Below are positions 46,935-59,254 of a stretch of DNA of 64,000 nucleotides, piece after piece. The position numbers and the translations under genes were made by a program. The notes under the pieces were generated by a model that was not told the DNA's origin, made no database searches, and saw only the letters and a program-made list of their open reading frames with translations. The DNA lies in NCBI GenBank assembly GCA_019914945.1, contig CM034109.1, positions 9,230,479 through 9,294,478 of the forward strand, in the 5' to 3' direction. Source of the DNA: Typha latifolia (Eukaryota > Streptophyta > Magnoliopsida > Poales > Typhaceae). Position 1 is the first letter of the stretch; every line of letters starts with the position of its first letter.

Positions 46935-48298
46935 ATGGCGCAGGAGAGCATAACCGAACGACCACGTCCACACATCGTCTTGTTCCCGTGCCCTGGTATG
47001 GGCCACATTATTCCCTTCGTCGACCTCGCGAAGCGCCTCATCCTCCACCACGGCTACACCGCCACGATGCTCACATTCTCCAACTTCTCCTCCCCGACGA
47101 AATCCACCTTCCTCTCCTCCTTTCCTTCCGGCCTCTCCTCCCTTTCCCTCCCCCACGTCCCCCTCGACGATCTCCCCCGAGACGCGCGCATGGAGGCGCG
47201 CCTCGCTGCCTTGGTCTCTCGCGCGGTCCCTCACGTGCGTTCCGCCCTCCTCGACCTCAAGAAGAGTACTACTAGTGGCATTGCGGCCTTCGTCGTCGAC
47301 CTTTTCTGCCCCGATACCTTTGGCGCTGCCAAGGAGCTCTCTATCCCTCACTACATCTTCTTCACTTGCAATTTCATGACGCTCTCGCTCTTCTTTTACC
47401 TTCCTACCCTCGACGAGACCACCTCTTGGACCCACTGCAAGACCGGTCCGACAAGATCTATAATTGGTTCGTCCACATCGGCAGAACTTTTCATCAAGCC
47501 GAAGGCATTCTGGTAAATAGCTTCCAGGAGATGGAACCGGACGTGATCAAAGCTCTTCGAGAGCAACAAGATCATGGGTATCCACCTATTTACCCGGTCG
47601 GACCCCTCGCCCGGTCCAGTTTGGACGAGACAGACGACTACGGATGCTTGGAGTGGCTGGACCGGCAGCCACGTGGCTCTGTTTTATTCGTGTCGTTCGG
47701 GAGTGGTGGGACCCTGTCTACGGAACAAACGAGAGAGTTGGCCTTTGGGCTGGAGCAGAGCGGGCAAAGATTCTTATGGATCGCTAGACGCCCGAGTGAC
47801 AAGGAAGCGGCTGGTGCGTACTTCACATCAAAGAGTAGCGATGACCCTTTGAGCTATCTACCTGAAGGATTCGTAGAAAGGACTAAAGACGTGGGCAAAG
47901 TGGTGGATTCTTGGGCGCCGCAGATTAAAGTACTCGGCCATGAAGCCACCGGTGGATTTCTATCTCACTGCGGTTGGAACTCGAGCTTGGAGAGCACAAT
48001 GCATGGCGTGCCGATGATCGCGTGGCCGTTGTTCGCGGAGCAGCGGATGAACGCGCTTATGCTGGTGGATGGTGTTGAGATCGCGCTGAAGCCAAAAGCT
48101 CGCGAGGATGGCGTTTTTCCAAGAGAGGAGATAGCGAAGGTGGTGTTGGAGTTAATGGAGGGGGAGATGGGGGAGAAGGCTCGTCGCCGTGTTAAGGATC
48201 TAAGAGATGCCGGATCTAAGGCGTTGTCTGAGGAGGGATCGTCGTACAAGGCGTTGGAAGAGGTGGCTAACAAGTGGAGAGTTGCACTTGCTGTGTAG
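46935..48298 (+). pseudogene. UGT72-like glucosyltransferase copy interrupted by an out-of-frame deletion
   Basis: The first frame encodes a normal N-terminal half (PHIVLFPCPGMGHIIPF, VDLFCPDTFGAAKELSIP, FYLPTLDETTS) and then stops at 47514-47516. A second frame resumes at LDPLQDRSDK and runs to 48298, with an intact PSPG box (WAPQIKVLGHEATGGFLSHC ... WPLFAEQ) at 47910-48042. Between TTS (47426) and LDPLQ about 23 family-typical codons are missing. The junction sits on ACCTC (47421-47425). In the pseudogene upstream, the corresponding segment is present and also flanked by ACCTC. A 70-nt loss explains the frame change. The family glucosylates phenolics such as hydroquinone or monolignols using UDP-glucose. 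As read, the gene would give a 193-residue product without a sugar-donor site. A sequencing error is possible but a 70-nt gap argues against it. Confidence 0.85.
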
Positions 48299-48827
48299 AT
48301 GTCATTACCTGTCTCTAGCTTCTTCTATTTTACTGGATGGACTAATTATGATCGAGACGATCCAATAAAAAATCAAACCCGTACCTTTATATTAGTTCTA
48401 CATTATTCTCGTAATTATTTTTTTGCGAAGCATCGAGCATTGCAGCATCTCAATTCTCAAACCTGGACTTCTTCTAGTTATAGCAACTTATCATACAGGA
48501 CATCGGTCACGTGCAGGGAGTAGCGTAATCCTAAAGAGGATAACACTGGTCGCCTAGCCTTTTCGCGAATTTTGAAGAAATAAGTCGAGGGATTCGTATC
48601 TTGCTGCCCCCGAGTGCAAGAATTTCCTGCATCACGGTAGTAGACATCGAATCACAACATCCAACGCGCACCGCACGTGCGATGCACGTTGCGTGGGCTT
48701 CAAAACGCTGGGGAGCGGAGGTGCCTAAGGCCGAACCCGTTCAAGAGTCGAGAAACGACGCAGACTAAGGGAAGGAGAGTGAGTCTCTACGGACTAATTT
48801 CAACGAAACAAAACAAAACACGGAGGG
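48299..48827. other. Intergenic region with SEH1 promoter and leader
   Basis: 48655-48700 contains CGCACCGCACGTGCGATGCACG, with a CACGTG G-box core. Nothing else is recognised. Confidence 0.4.
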
Positions 48828-51800
48828 ATGGAGATGGAGGTGGCGACTCTAGAAAAGGGCGCGGTGTGCTGTGGCTGGAACTACTGCGGCCAAAGGCTCG
48901 CCGTTGGCTCCGCCGATGGCTACGTCTCCATCTACGATTCCCTTGACTCCTCCTCCTCACTATCTTCCAAATGGAAGGTACTTGCCCTAATCCTACCTCT
49001 CGAATCTCTAGAACTCTATCTTCCTTATTTGCGATTGTCTCCGTTGTTGATCGTTCCTTTTCCTTGAGTTCCACTATTAGCTTGTTTGAAACCCTAGAAT
49101 CTGTTTCAATTTTGTATTGTTTTCGATTTAATGAGCATTGAGGTAAGATATTCTACTTTTCGTGATGCTGAATTTTTGCGGAAATGGATGTCTCTAATAG
49201 ATATCAATGTATAGTTGATAGTTGTCTTACGGATTTTTCTTTTTCTAGGATTCAGGGTTTGGGCCTTGGAGTTTGTCTTTTGCATATTATGTGAGATTTA
49301 ACTTCAATTTTCTTATTGATAGATAACTCCTCGAATAATTTTTTATTTTTGTTTGTTTGTTATTACTGGCACAGGCACATGCGAGTAGCATTGTGAATGT
49401 TGTGTGGGTTCCTCCAGAATATGGTGACGCAGTGGCTTGCATTTGTGTTGATGGAACATTGTCCTTATGGGAGGAGGTTGGCGAAGGTTTAAAACAACAT
49501 CATTTTAGCTATTTTTCTTTGTGTCTTTCAGATTTTAATCTATCGACCTTGTAATTATACTGCATGCCATGGTAAGCCTGAAAACTTATTTTGCACTCTC
49601 CCTTATGGAACAAGATAGCTGTTTGGATAATTGAGAGCAATCGTGAGTTTGCATATTTTGCAAGAATTGTGATACTTTGCCTCCAGTTTGTATAGTTAGC
49701 ATTCCTTAAGGATGTGTCTAGCTGGCATCTGGAAGTAGAAAATTTCCTTTGTTTTCGTACAGAGTTCTCTTTGGTCAAATGTTTGCTAGTCTTTTATGGT
49801 ATTTTATTTTATATATCTTAGTTCTGATTAAGACTTGTTTTCCATCTATCTAGTAAGTAAGTTTGCTGGTAAGGATGAAGTCATCATGGGAGTGGGCAAA
49901 TGTTGTGCATGATACATATACTAACTATTAGCTGGGCGAATTGATCTTTGACATAATATATGCTTTAGATATCCTACCACTTTCTCTTTTTTGAGTTTGT
50001 TATTTTTTGGGAACAATAAGAACTTGAACATTTGAAACTGAAATGTTTAACTAAGCTAGGTTGCTTTTTTTTTTATGTCTACAGATAATCAAACAGTATC
50101 ATGGAAGAGGTGCATGCTCTTGGATACCGGTGGTTTTCACATACTTAATGTATACTTCAAAGTACTTTTAACAAGCCTGAAAATGGTGAGTTCTGACTGA
50201 TGACACTCAGTTGAATAGCGGTGGGCTTTGCAATCATCTCTTGTTTCACAATTAACTTGCTGGACTCTTGTAGGTTGTTGCGTATTCGGATGGCCATGTC
50301 AAGGTCTATGAGCTCTTGGACCTATTGGAATTAGACAAGTGGCAGCTTCAGGTTTGTCCATTTTCATCCAACTTTGCTGTAAATTTCCTTCTATGTCACT
50401 TTATTATTCGTTTTGTCTTCCTGTTAGGTGTCCAAATGACGAAAGGTGATATTGTATCTCTGATATTTAAGCCCAGTGCTGAAACTCCATCAATGCTGTT
50501 CTCCTCTTTTTTTCCTTTTGATGTTTGCAATTTACTCTCTTTGTTAAAGTTTCCACTCTTGTTCTTAACTTGCACTTGTAATTGCTTTTGAAGCTATCTT
50601 GCTTAAGTAGTCATCTGCTAAAGATATGATTTTGTCTGAGCAAACAAAGTGAGATGATGTTCTGAGATGACTCAAACTAAATTGTTTGGTTGGCACTTAC
50701 CATTTTAGAGTCTTCTTCTCAGTTCTTCTTGGAATAAAACATATTGCTTTTCAGTATGTTTAAGCTATACTGAATTTAATTCTATCCCTGGCAGGCGGAG
50801 TTCCATAACGTGATTGATTCAGTCTCCAGGTTTGGAAAGCCATCTTGTTTATCTGCATCTATTGCATGGAATCCACAAAGAGGTGAAAGCCAGCAGGCTA
50901 GTTTTGTTCTGGGTTTCAATTCAGACTTGCCACCGTTCAATTCCTCTAAGGTCTCTGGAATACTAAGACTGCTTTGTGGATATGCAGTTTATTTTTGTGA
51001 CCTTCCTGTCGCTTAGACCATTGTGTAAATGATACTTCATAGCTTGATCAGATTTCTTAGATTATTTATTGATGTTGAGTAGTGATAGATAGATATGAAT
51101 TTTTTTTTAATTGGTTGTTCAACTGTCATATCTCCAATTTATAATCAAGTGACTGCTCTATACATTTTTCTCTGGACAGGGGTTCATTCTAATATAAAAT
51201 GCTGATTGAGAATAGTCAGTATCATTCATAGTTGTACTTATTTTTACATGCTCTCTTTGTGAGGATGAAATGTTTTCCCTATATTCTTTCATTTTCTCTC
51301 AAAAGTGTGCATATGTCTCTTGTAGTCATAGTTGTTGGAATAATTATTTACTCAAACAGAAGATTTCTTCATCTTGTGCAATAAAACTTTTAACAGATCT
51401 GGGAGTTTCAAGAGACTCATCAGCGTTGGCTACCAGTTGCAGAGCTGGCTTTGCCCGAGGACAGTGGAGATAGGGTGCATGCTGTAGCTTGGGCCCCCAA
51501 CATAGGCAGGTTAGTCAACATTTTGAGTAAGATGTATGCATTGTTTTCATCGCTATAGGATAGCATTTGATTATTTATTTACCATACGCAGATAGTCTTA
51601 GCTCACCTTGTCACTTGGTATTTCCTTTATATGGGACTTCTTCATATTGCAATAAAATATCACATTATGGCTTTATTGTTCTCTTACTACTATCAAATGA
51701 GAAATTACTTAAAAGAACTTGGTAGTTTATCGGATTTGGGATTGGGATTGGGTAACTAAAAATACGATATGTATCTATTGTATCGGTCTTACATTTCGGA

Positions 51801-53165
51801 TAATTTGGATCAGAGATAAACTAAATCAGTCATATCAATCGATACTTTTCGGCAATACGGATTGGGATCGGCCGATATTTCAATCCATGCTTAAAAGTAA
51901 AATATGCATGCTTATTTGTCCTCTCTTACCATATTGTAAGGTTCGTTTTCCACCCTGCTAAGATGTTTAAAAATGTAATATACACCAACTTACTAGTTGA
52001 AACCTAATATTGCACAATTTTAGGATTGAGAGAGACTCTGAGATTCTTTCCTAATTGGAAGTAAATGATTAAATGTATTTGAGGTTTTCTCAATAATATC
52101 CAGATTATCTCCTCACTGTCATCATATTCTTATTGTACCGATTTTGTTTAAGAAACCTGGAACTTACGTTTAGGGTATGTAAAAATCCATGGCCCTGTTT
52201 CTTGCAGGCCTTATGAGGTTATAGCTGTTGCAACTTGCAAGGGGATTGCAATATGGCATGTAGGATTGAATCCCGAGTCTGATGGAAGACTTTCAACAGA
52301 AAAGGTTGCATTACTCTCTGGCCATGATGGTGAGGTATGAAGCACATATTTCTGTTTTCCTGTTGCCTTTTTAGAACATCAATCTTTCATTGAACTGAAG
52401 TTGCATTGGAAATAATATGTTTCAGTTTATCTAATTTTCAGTTTTCTTCCATCAATGCACATCTCTTCTGTTTCTATGAATCCACTTTATATCATAGACA
52501 AAATAATAGGCTTTCTTTGGGTTTTAGTACTTCTCTTTATCTATTTTTCTGCACACATATATTGTTGTATCAATCTTTACCTTACTGCTTTATAGGTAAC
52601 TTATCCCAACAATTTCAATTTGTGCTTCATAGTAAATCAAATGACCAACAAAGACATTCTTTTATCATTTATCTTTCCACTATTAGAGTTACATGTTACA
52701 TTTAATCCTTGCTGTTATTTTCTTTAAATTGATGCTCTTTGTTCTGTTATTACTCCATTCTCAGCTCCTTTATATTTTCAGGCTGCCTCATCTTTAAAGC
52801 GTTAATCATCAAAACACACTTTAAGCCCAATTTCCTCCCGAACTTTAAGCCTTTGGCTTAATGCTTTTACTCCCTCTTTTCACAGTTTTCTACAGTTTTT
52901 TTTTCTTTTATTTCTGTCACTATCTTCATTTCTGAGCCTAAAATCAAGTTTCTACTTGATGCTTTATTTGTGTGTGACTTGCTGCTAAGTTAAGCTGCAT
53001 TACTTACGTATTGAAATTCTGCAGGTGTGGCAATTGGAGTGGGACATGGGCGGTATGACACTAGCATCAACAGGCGGTGATGGAATGGTAAGGTTATGGC
53101 AATCTAACTTAAATGGAGTATGGCACGAACAAGCTTCACTTGAATGCAATGGGATACAAGCTTAG
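48828..53165 (+). CDS. SEH1: SEH1 nucleoporin (WD40), 8 exons, 325 aa
   Basis: Exons are 48828-48977, 49375-49486, 50085-50185, 50274-50351, 50795-50950, 51397-51509, 52208-52334 and 53025-53165, all with GT-AG borders and consistent phases. The product matches plant SEH1 over its length: CCGWNYCGQRLAVGSADGY, VVWVPPEYGDAVACICVDG, AYSDGHVKVYELLD, CLSASIAWNPQRG, AVAWAPNIGRPYEVIAVAT, IWHVGLNPESDGRL and LLSGHDGEVWQLEWD. It folds as an open WD40 propeller in the Nup107-160 scaffold of the nuclear pore and also in the GATOR2/SEA complex. Exon 3 (DNQTVSWKRCMLLDTGGFH) is the most divergent part. Two in-frame ATGs, 48828 and 48834, could start it. Length agrees with the family (about 326). Confidence 0.93.
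51715..51905. repeat. Dispersed repeat fragment in SEH1 intron, related to the tandem repeat at 4167-4687
   Basis: Shared wording includes GGATCAGAGAT, AAATCAGTC-like stretches, GGGATCGGCCGATATTTCAA against GGATCGACCGAAACTTCC, and ATCCATG followed by TTA-AA. Similarity is partial but extends over about 100 bp in the same order. Confidence 0.5.
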
Positions 53166-53952
53166 CAATAGTACTTCATTTTGTAGTATTTCTTCTTCTT
53201 CTTCCTTTTTATCTTTTCTTTCACAAGAAACAGCAGCCACCTGATAATCCTTGTATATTAACTCAATATTTTCTCCCACTTTGTGGTTTTACTTTATCAG
53301 GCAATTAGGACTCTATTCTTTTGGTTTGTTAGTCATACATATGGTAACTTCGCATTGTTGTTTTTTTTAGGAGCTTGAGCATTCTTAGCCCTACCTTCAT
53401 AAAGTTTTTTTTTGGGGGGCGGAGTATACCGGTCTGCAAGTCTTTGTGCCCTTCGCTTTCGTTTGAAAGGTTTTACCAGGCTATAAGCTTTACGCGCGTT
53501 CCGTTCTCCAATTTCCCATTTCAAATGGCCTCAAGACTAGCGACGTGCAGCCCTCCTCAGCCCTCAAAAATCTTTTCCTCCGGCCCCACCAATAGGGGGG
53601 TACCCAGAAATATCACGCCACTTATAGTAATCATCCACGTGTCACCAACATCATCCACGGATCCATCCTGGAACCCATATGTATCTCACCACCCACTCCT
53701 CTGCTCACCTCCTGGCCACGTCTCCCCACTTTCCAACTTCACCATTTCTCACCGTCTGATCGAGCGCGCGCCCAACCCTCACCGTTCGATCCCGTCGAGC
53801 TGTAGAAGATCCTTGTGGTAGCCGTTGTTCCCCGCTATATTATTTACACTCCCTCTTCCCCTGTCTCTCAATCTCACGCTCTCGCCTACGACTATCTTTC
53901 TCACCGGAATCACCACATCGGCATATCCGACTACCCTAAGATTCGTGCAATC
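53166..53952. other. SEH1 3' side and SIG5 promoter/leader
   Basis: 53166-53330 is a T-rich probable SEH1 3' UTR. 53330-53525 is a more balanced stretch with a basic minus-strand ORF of no known family. From 53500 on is the SIG5 promoter, including a G-box. Confidence 0.45.
53635..53643. promoter_or_regulatory. G-box (CCACGTGTC) upstream of SIG5
   Basis: The palindrome CACGTG at 53636-53641 lies about 315 bp before the SIG5 start codon. In Arabidopsis, SIG5 is induced by blue light, stress and the clock through HY5 and related bZIP binding to promoter G-box/ACGT elements, so a functional site here is plausible. This is inference from one motif. Confidence 0.5.
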
Positions 53953-56900
53953 ATGGGATCGGCTACCGTACCGAGCTCGGCCCCACCGGCTGCGTTCGTC
54001 GGCGTCCGCCGATCGCCGCCTCTCCGGCGGTCATTTTTCTTCTTATCCTTCGACTCCAATAGGCCCACCAAATGTTTGGCCTTGGTCTCGCCGTCGGAAG
54101 CCGTGAAAGAACCTCAGAAGAGCCTCACGAGAGCTGTTAAGCAGCCAAAGAGAGTCAAGGCCGTCTCCATCGACGCCGCTCCCACCGCGGCTTCCCCTTC
54201 CTCCTCTCCTTCCTCGGACTCTTGCGATTTGAACTACAATGAGGTTGCCGCGGTGCTCGAGAACATCTACAAGCTCAGCCCTGCAGAGATTTCGGACGCC
54301 GAGGACATCGGCGTGGATCGAAGAAGGAGGCAGACGGGTCGGGGGAGGAAGAGGGTGGAAGAAGAGGAGGAGGAGAGTCGAATTGGGGATGTGTGTAATA
54401 TTAGTGTGGTGAGGAGTAGGAGGAGGAGACCGAAAAGGTTGAGCCTTGAGAAGAGGGTGGCTTTGAGGAAGAGGAGAAAGGAGGAGGAAGGGGTGGCAGT
54501 CGCAATAAGCGGTGAAAGGAAGGAGCTTGGTGAGGATGTGGTGGAGAGGCTCGTAAGGGAGCATTCAGTGTCGACAGACTTGGCTAGCTTGGACTGGAAG
54601 AAGATGAAGATACCGCCAGTGCTTAGTTCATCGGAGCACACTCGATTGTTCAAGCTGATGCAGCCGATGAAGGTGAGATTGTTTTTTTTTTTTCCTTCAA
54701 ATCTCTTGCCTTCTCTTCTTTGGTTGTTCTTTTTATTGATAGAATATTAATTGGCATCCTCTGTTTTGATATTTTTTGATGGATCCTTCTTATTGTTTCC
54801 TGTGTGATATCTTGCTACTGCTATACATGCTCTCTTTTCTTCCTGAGAAGTTTGGTGATGTACATATTCATAACAGGAGAGCTACTGTTTTGACTATCTT
54901 ACTAATTAAGGAGAAAATTGACTGCTTCACTTTTTGATACTTTCTTAGTTGATATAACTTTAACTTGATTTTTCTGCTGTATTGAATTCTAGGCAATACT
55001 TGAATTGAAGGAGAACTTGCACAAAGATCTAAATAGAGAACCTACGGATGGAGAATTGGCGGGTGCAATGAATATTAGTGTCATGCAATTAAGACGACAG
55101 TTAGAGATTGGTCGAGCAGCAAGGAACAAATTAATAAAGGTAACAGCCCATACCAGATTTATTCCATGTAGAGTTTTCTGATATCAAACCAGTAGCATAT
55201 GCTCCTCTATGTTATCAATACTAGGAAACTGAAACTGAAACTGAATATAGCTGACAGTCGTGAACCTAAAATCCAGTTGCAGAAATTTTTGGTTGCATGG
55301 ACTCCTGTAATCGGACAAATCTAATTCCTCTATGTGATTGTAAGTTCATTCCAGTAGATCTTTCTGCTAAAAGAATGTAGTAGCTATTTCAGATACAATT
55401 ACAAATTAATTCATCGTTATTATTTGCTATGTGGGGGCATCCACATAGGTCTTTTCTTGTCACTGTTGGATCTTTACTTGCACTCGAGTACTGTGCTTCA
55501 TATTTAGATATTCACTATTAGCCTTTTACAAAACGAACTTCTGTCCTTATGTTCCTGAATGATAGATAAATTGTGAGAAGGTAATCTTTATTGAAGGTTT
55601 TGTTGGGTCATTAACTGCTACCATATTTTAATCTTCATTAGTAACCAACTTTTTGGTCTATAATTGAGCAATATATTTATTTAGTAGAGAATAGACCTGT
55701 AGATATATGCATCTGATTTTCACAAGTCCTGATTGTCAGAACCATGTCTCTTTGCATTAGTTGGTTGATAATAGACAAAAATATTCTCCGCCACACTGGT
55801 TTTTTACTCTTTCATCCTTACGAAGCTTAATATTTTAAACCCTTTTTATGCCAAGTTAGTGAAGTCGAGCACTTTATCTGATGCTTTATTTTATTATATA
55901 GAAAATTGATTACTATTTAATTGCCATGAATTGGAAGCTAATAATTGGTAATGGGAAATCTTGCAGCACAACCTGCGCCTAGTTTTATTTGTCATCAACA
56001 AGTACTATCCAGACATTGCAAGTGGCCCGAAGTTCCAAGACCTCTGCCAAGCTGGTGCTAAAGGTCTTATTACAGCCATTGACCGGTTTGAAACAAAGCG
56101 AGGGTTTCGCCTATCCACATATGGCCTATTTTGGATCCGGCATTCTATTACTCGGTCAATGATAATTTCAAGTTTAACACGGTTTCCTTTTGGAATTGAA
56201 TCGGTATGACAGACTTCAACCTCAAGGATGTCAAAAGTTTGCATCTTCTTGTTTTGTGTCTTATTGTGGTAGTATAAAGAGCCTCAGATTTTTTTCAGTC
56301 CAGTTTGGTTGATGAATGCTGAGCATGTTAATCACTACCTAAAGTAAACATGCAGGTCAGACAAGTAATCCAGAAGGCCAAATTAGAGTTGTCATTTGAA
56401 CTTGAGAGACCTCCCTCTGAGGAGGAGATCATTGACAGAGTAAGAATATCACCAGAAAGATATTTCTATGTCCTAAAGGCAGGAAAACCAGTTTTGTCCC
56501 TTAATGCAAAGCATTCAGTTACACAAGAAGAATTTATCAACGGGATCACTGATGTCGACGGTACTGGAGGTGATAAATGTAGACAGCCTGCACTTCTCCG
56601 ACTTGCTCTTGATGATGTGGTTAGTTTTCAGAATTAACAACTCTTACAAAAGTATGTCATTTTTGTTTAGATGTTTAGCCACATCCAATTTCGTAGCGTG
56701 ATGATTATGAGTAGACTTTTGAAGTAACTTATACGAATCCCTCTCAGGGCTTTTTCTGCAATAGATCTTATAGTCATATATTCAAGTTTAAACCATTTGC
56801 CGACAATAATAATTGAAAATATACTTACTATCTTCTTTTCTTTTCTCTGCAGCTAGATTCACTAAAGCCCAAGGAGAGTGTCGTAATCAGGCAGAGATAT

Positions 56901-57047
56901 GGACTCGACGGCAAGGGCAACAGAACACTGGGTGAGATCGCGGGAAATCTGAATATCTCGAGAGAGATGGTCCGCAAGCACGAAGTGAAGGCACTCATGA
57001 AGCTCAAACACCCAGCTCGCGTTGATTATCTGCGACGATACTTCTGA
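53953..57047 (+). CDS. SIG5: Plastid RNA polymerase sigma factor SIG5/SIGE, 5 exons, 520 aa
   Basis: Exons are 53953-54672, 54993-55139, 55967-56203, 56356-56619 and 56853-57047; all junctions are phase 0 and GT-AG. The N terminus is Ser/Arg/Ala-rich like an organelle transit peptide (ending around residue 50-60) and is followed by a poorly conserved acidic and basic stretch. The sigma-70 core follows: region 2 [36 protein letters not shown] and [15 protein letters not shown]; region 3 [16 protein letters not shown]; region 4 [20 protein letters not shown] and [37 protein letters not shown] marks the SIG5 branch. It directs the plastid-encoded polymerase, in Arabidopsis notably to the psbD blue-light promoter. 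The ATG at 53953 is the first in frame, although the frame is open 46 codons upstream from a non-ATG codon. Confidence 0.93.
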
Positions 57048-58204
57048 AACATGGACATATTGTACCTGTACTGTATATTTTTCACCTCATACTTCCTCAT
57101 TATAAACGAACCTTGTGTATGATAGTCACAGTAACATACACGCTAAGCATCACACCATATATACAACATTCTTATGAGGTAAAATTTAGACCTCAGGTGT
57201 AAACTTTGTAATATATAAAGTTATGAAAAGATGAGTCTTCTCGTTAGAAATTTATTCACCTCTCCATGGTTTTATTCCAATGATAAATTTCTTGAAGTAC
57301 CTGGGGATCTCATCGTTCTTTTAACTCCCTGCGAGCAAATTACGAGCTTCCGAATCGGCCTCTCTGCTAAGTGTATGTCATGTTTACGATGGTCGTTTTC
57401 AAAGTACATACTACCATTAGATCTTTACAATGACATGGAATCTTCCAGACTGGGCCGTGTTTTTTGCAAAGTATATACTGCCATTTTCTCTCTACAATGA
57501 CATGGAATCTTCCAGACTGAGCCGTGTTTGTTTGGTCCACCAGTTTCTTCTGTCTGTTGCTTCACTTCTCGTTGCAATTGTTCTCCTCTCTCTGTTTTGA
57601 TCAAGACAACCTCCCTTTCTAACTCCATAATGAGAAATGGAATGGAATCATCGGATGCTGCTCACATGCCGCATAACACACGAAATAAATGTCATTGATG
57701 GTACAATTATTTGCGTTAGAGCGGTTCGTTTCTTTGGCAACTTATGTTAATGATGAAGACGTGCAACCATAAAACCCTACATGTATAGCCAGGCTTCAGT
57801 TTTATAGCGCCTTGAGATTTGTAAGAGCTCATCTTGATTCAATATAAGTCTAGTTGTCTGGTCCTCCTGTCCTGTGAATCGATTATAGGTTAGGATTTCT
57901 AGTAAATATTGGGGTCGATATTTTTTTCACTAAAAGGTTATATATTTGTATATGATTTAGACATCTTTTGGAACAGTTTACCCAGAAGATATATAAGAAA
58001 GAAATTTCTTAGTATTAGTACCCCCTGTGAGATGCTGCCTATTACTCGGTTGCAAGAGATTCCTGCACTCAGGGGTTGCAGCAATCTGCTTCCCAAGTCT
58101 ATCGAGCATAAAGATGTCCCCCCCCTCTTCTCAAAGAGAAGAAGAAAGTTGAACAAAGAGGAAAAGGGGAATATCTGGAAACGGACGTTATTCTATCTAT
58201 AGCC
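57048..58204. other. Spacer between SIG5 and the first R3-MYB gene
   Basis: The SIG5 3' UTR should begin here. At 57420-57520 two related blocks (TACTACCATT...ACAATGACATGGAATCTTCC, then TACTGCCATT...ACAATGACATGGAATCTTCC) form a short tandem duplication with a period of about 70 bp. No gene is supported. Confidence 0.5.
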
Positions 58205-59254
58205 ATGGGCAAGCGTCGACTAAGAGAGAAGAAGCCCAAGTCCACTGATGATGACTTTGAAGGTCTGGTGGTGCTTCTCTTCTCTTTCACTTTGCTTTTC
58301 GCCTGATCATTACTAATTAGTATCATGAAATGTTTTGAGTTTTATGAACTAGTTTCTCTCTTGGCAGAGGTTACCAGCGCAGAGTGGGAGCCTATTAACA
58401 TATCAGAACAAGAGAAAGATCTTATTTACAGAATGTATAAGCTGGTGGGAGACAGGTAAAATCTCAAAAATCACTGTCTTCTTTTTCACCTTTTGTTTAT
58501 TTATCACTATCTGTGATCAAATTATATGTAAAGTAAATGTAAATTTGTCACATCATAGTGGTATTATGATTGGGCAGTCCTCATTCTGATGAAACAAAAC
58601 CAAATCATCAGTGGTGCTGCTTTTGAGAAAGTTACAACAATGGAACAGAACCACTATATATTATATCACATCAAGAGCAACTTGATGCCTTGATGGGTAG
58701 AAAACACTAGCTATGGAGCAGCTTTAAAGAATGACAATTGACAAAGAAACCTGAAGCCTTAAGCAAGCAAGGGTATAATTTGTTAATTAAAAGTATCATA
58801 TATTGTTGCTATGTTATTTAGTAGTTTAAATTTTGGGTTAACTGATTATTTAATATGATATTTATATTACAATCTATTATTTTCTGTCTACGTTGCTGCA
58901 GTATTGAGAGTCACACTTGAGGGGCATGTTAAAGGTATAATATGTCTAACAATTTAAGTTTGTAGATCAAGTAATTATTTAATAATTTTAATAAAATTAT
59001 GTGTGTTTGATAAGAAATGATAGGTAAATATTTTTGATATATCAGCTATTTTGAACTCTGAAACAGAGTCCTGCATATAGTGCCAAACTTTCCGGACTTT
59101 TTTTCTTCTTGATAATATCAGCAAGATAAGAAAATTTTGTAGGTGGACACTGATAGCTGGGAGAATCCCAGGCAGGGAGCCAGAGGAAATAGAGAGGTTT
59201 TGGATAATGAGGCATGGAGAAGGATTCACAGAGAAAAGAAGTAGAAAGAGATAA
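58205..59254 (+). CDS. R3-MYB single-repeat protein (TRY/CPC/ETC type), 3 exons, 85 aa
   Basis: Exons are 58205-58262, 58368-58455 and 59143-59254; borders are GT-AG and phases agree. The protein is almost only an R3 MYB repeat (about residues 25-72: ISEQEKDLIYRMYKLVGDRW, IAGRIPGREPEEIERFWIM). The bHLH-binding signature DLxxRxxxLxxxxxxLxxxR is exact at residues 37-56. No activation domain is present. In Arabidopsis such proteins compete with R2R3-MYBs for bHLH partners, repressing trichome or promoting root-hair fate, and move between cells. The exon positions match that family. The neighbouring gene at 60560 is a tandem paralogue. Confidence 0.92.

Noticed and set aside
53333..53524. Basic 63-residue ORF on the minus strand between SEH1 and SIG5
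   Set aside because: Lys/Arg-rich without a recognisable domain, no promoter or splice support. More likely chance or repeat debris.
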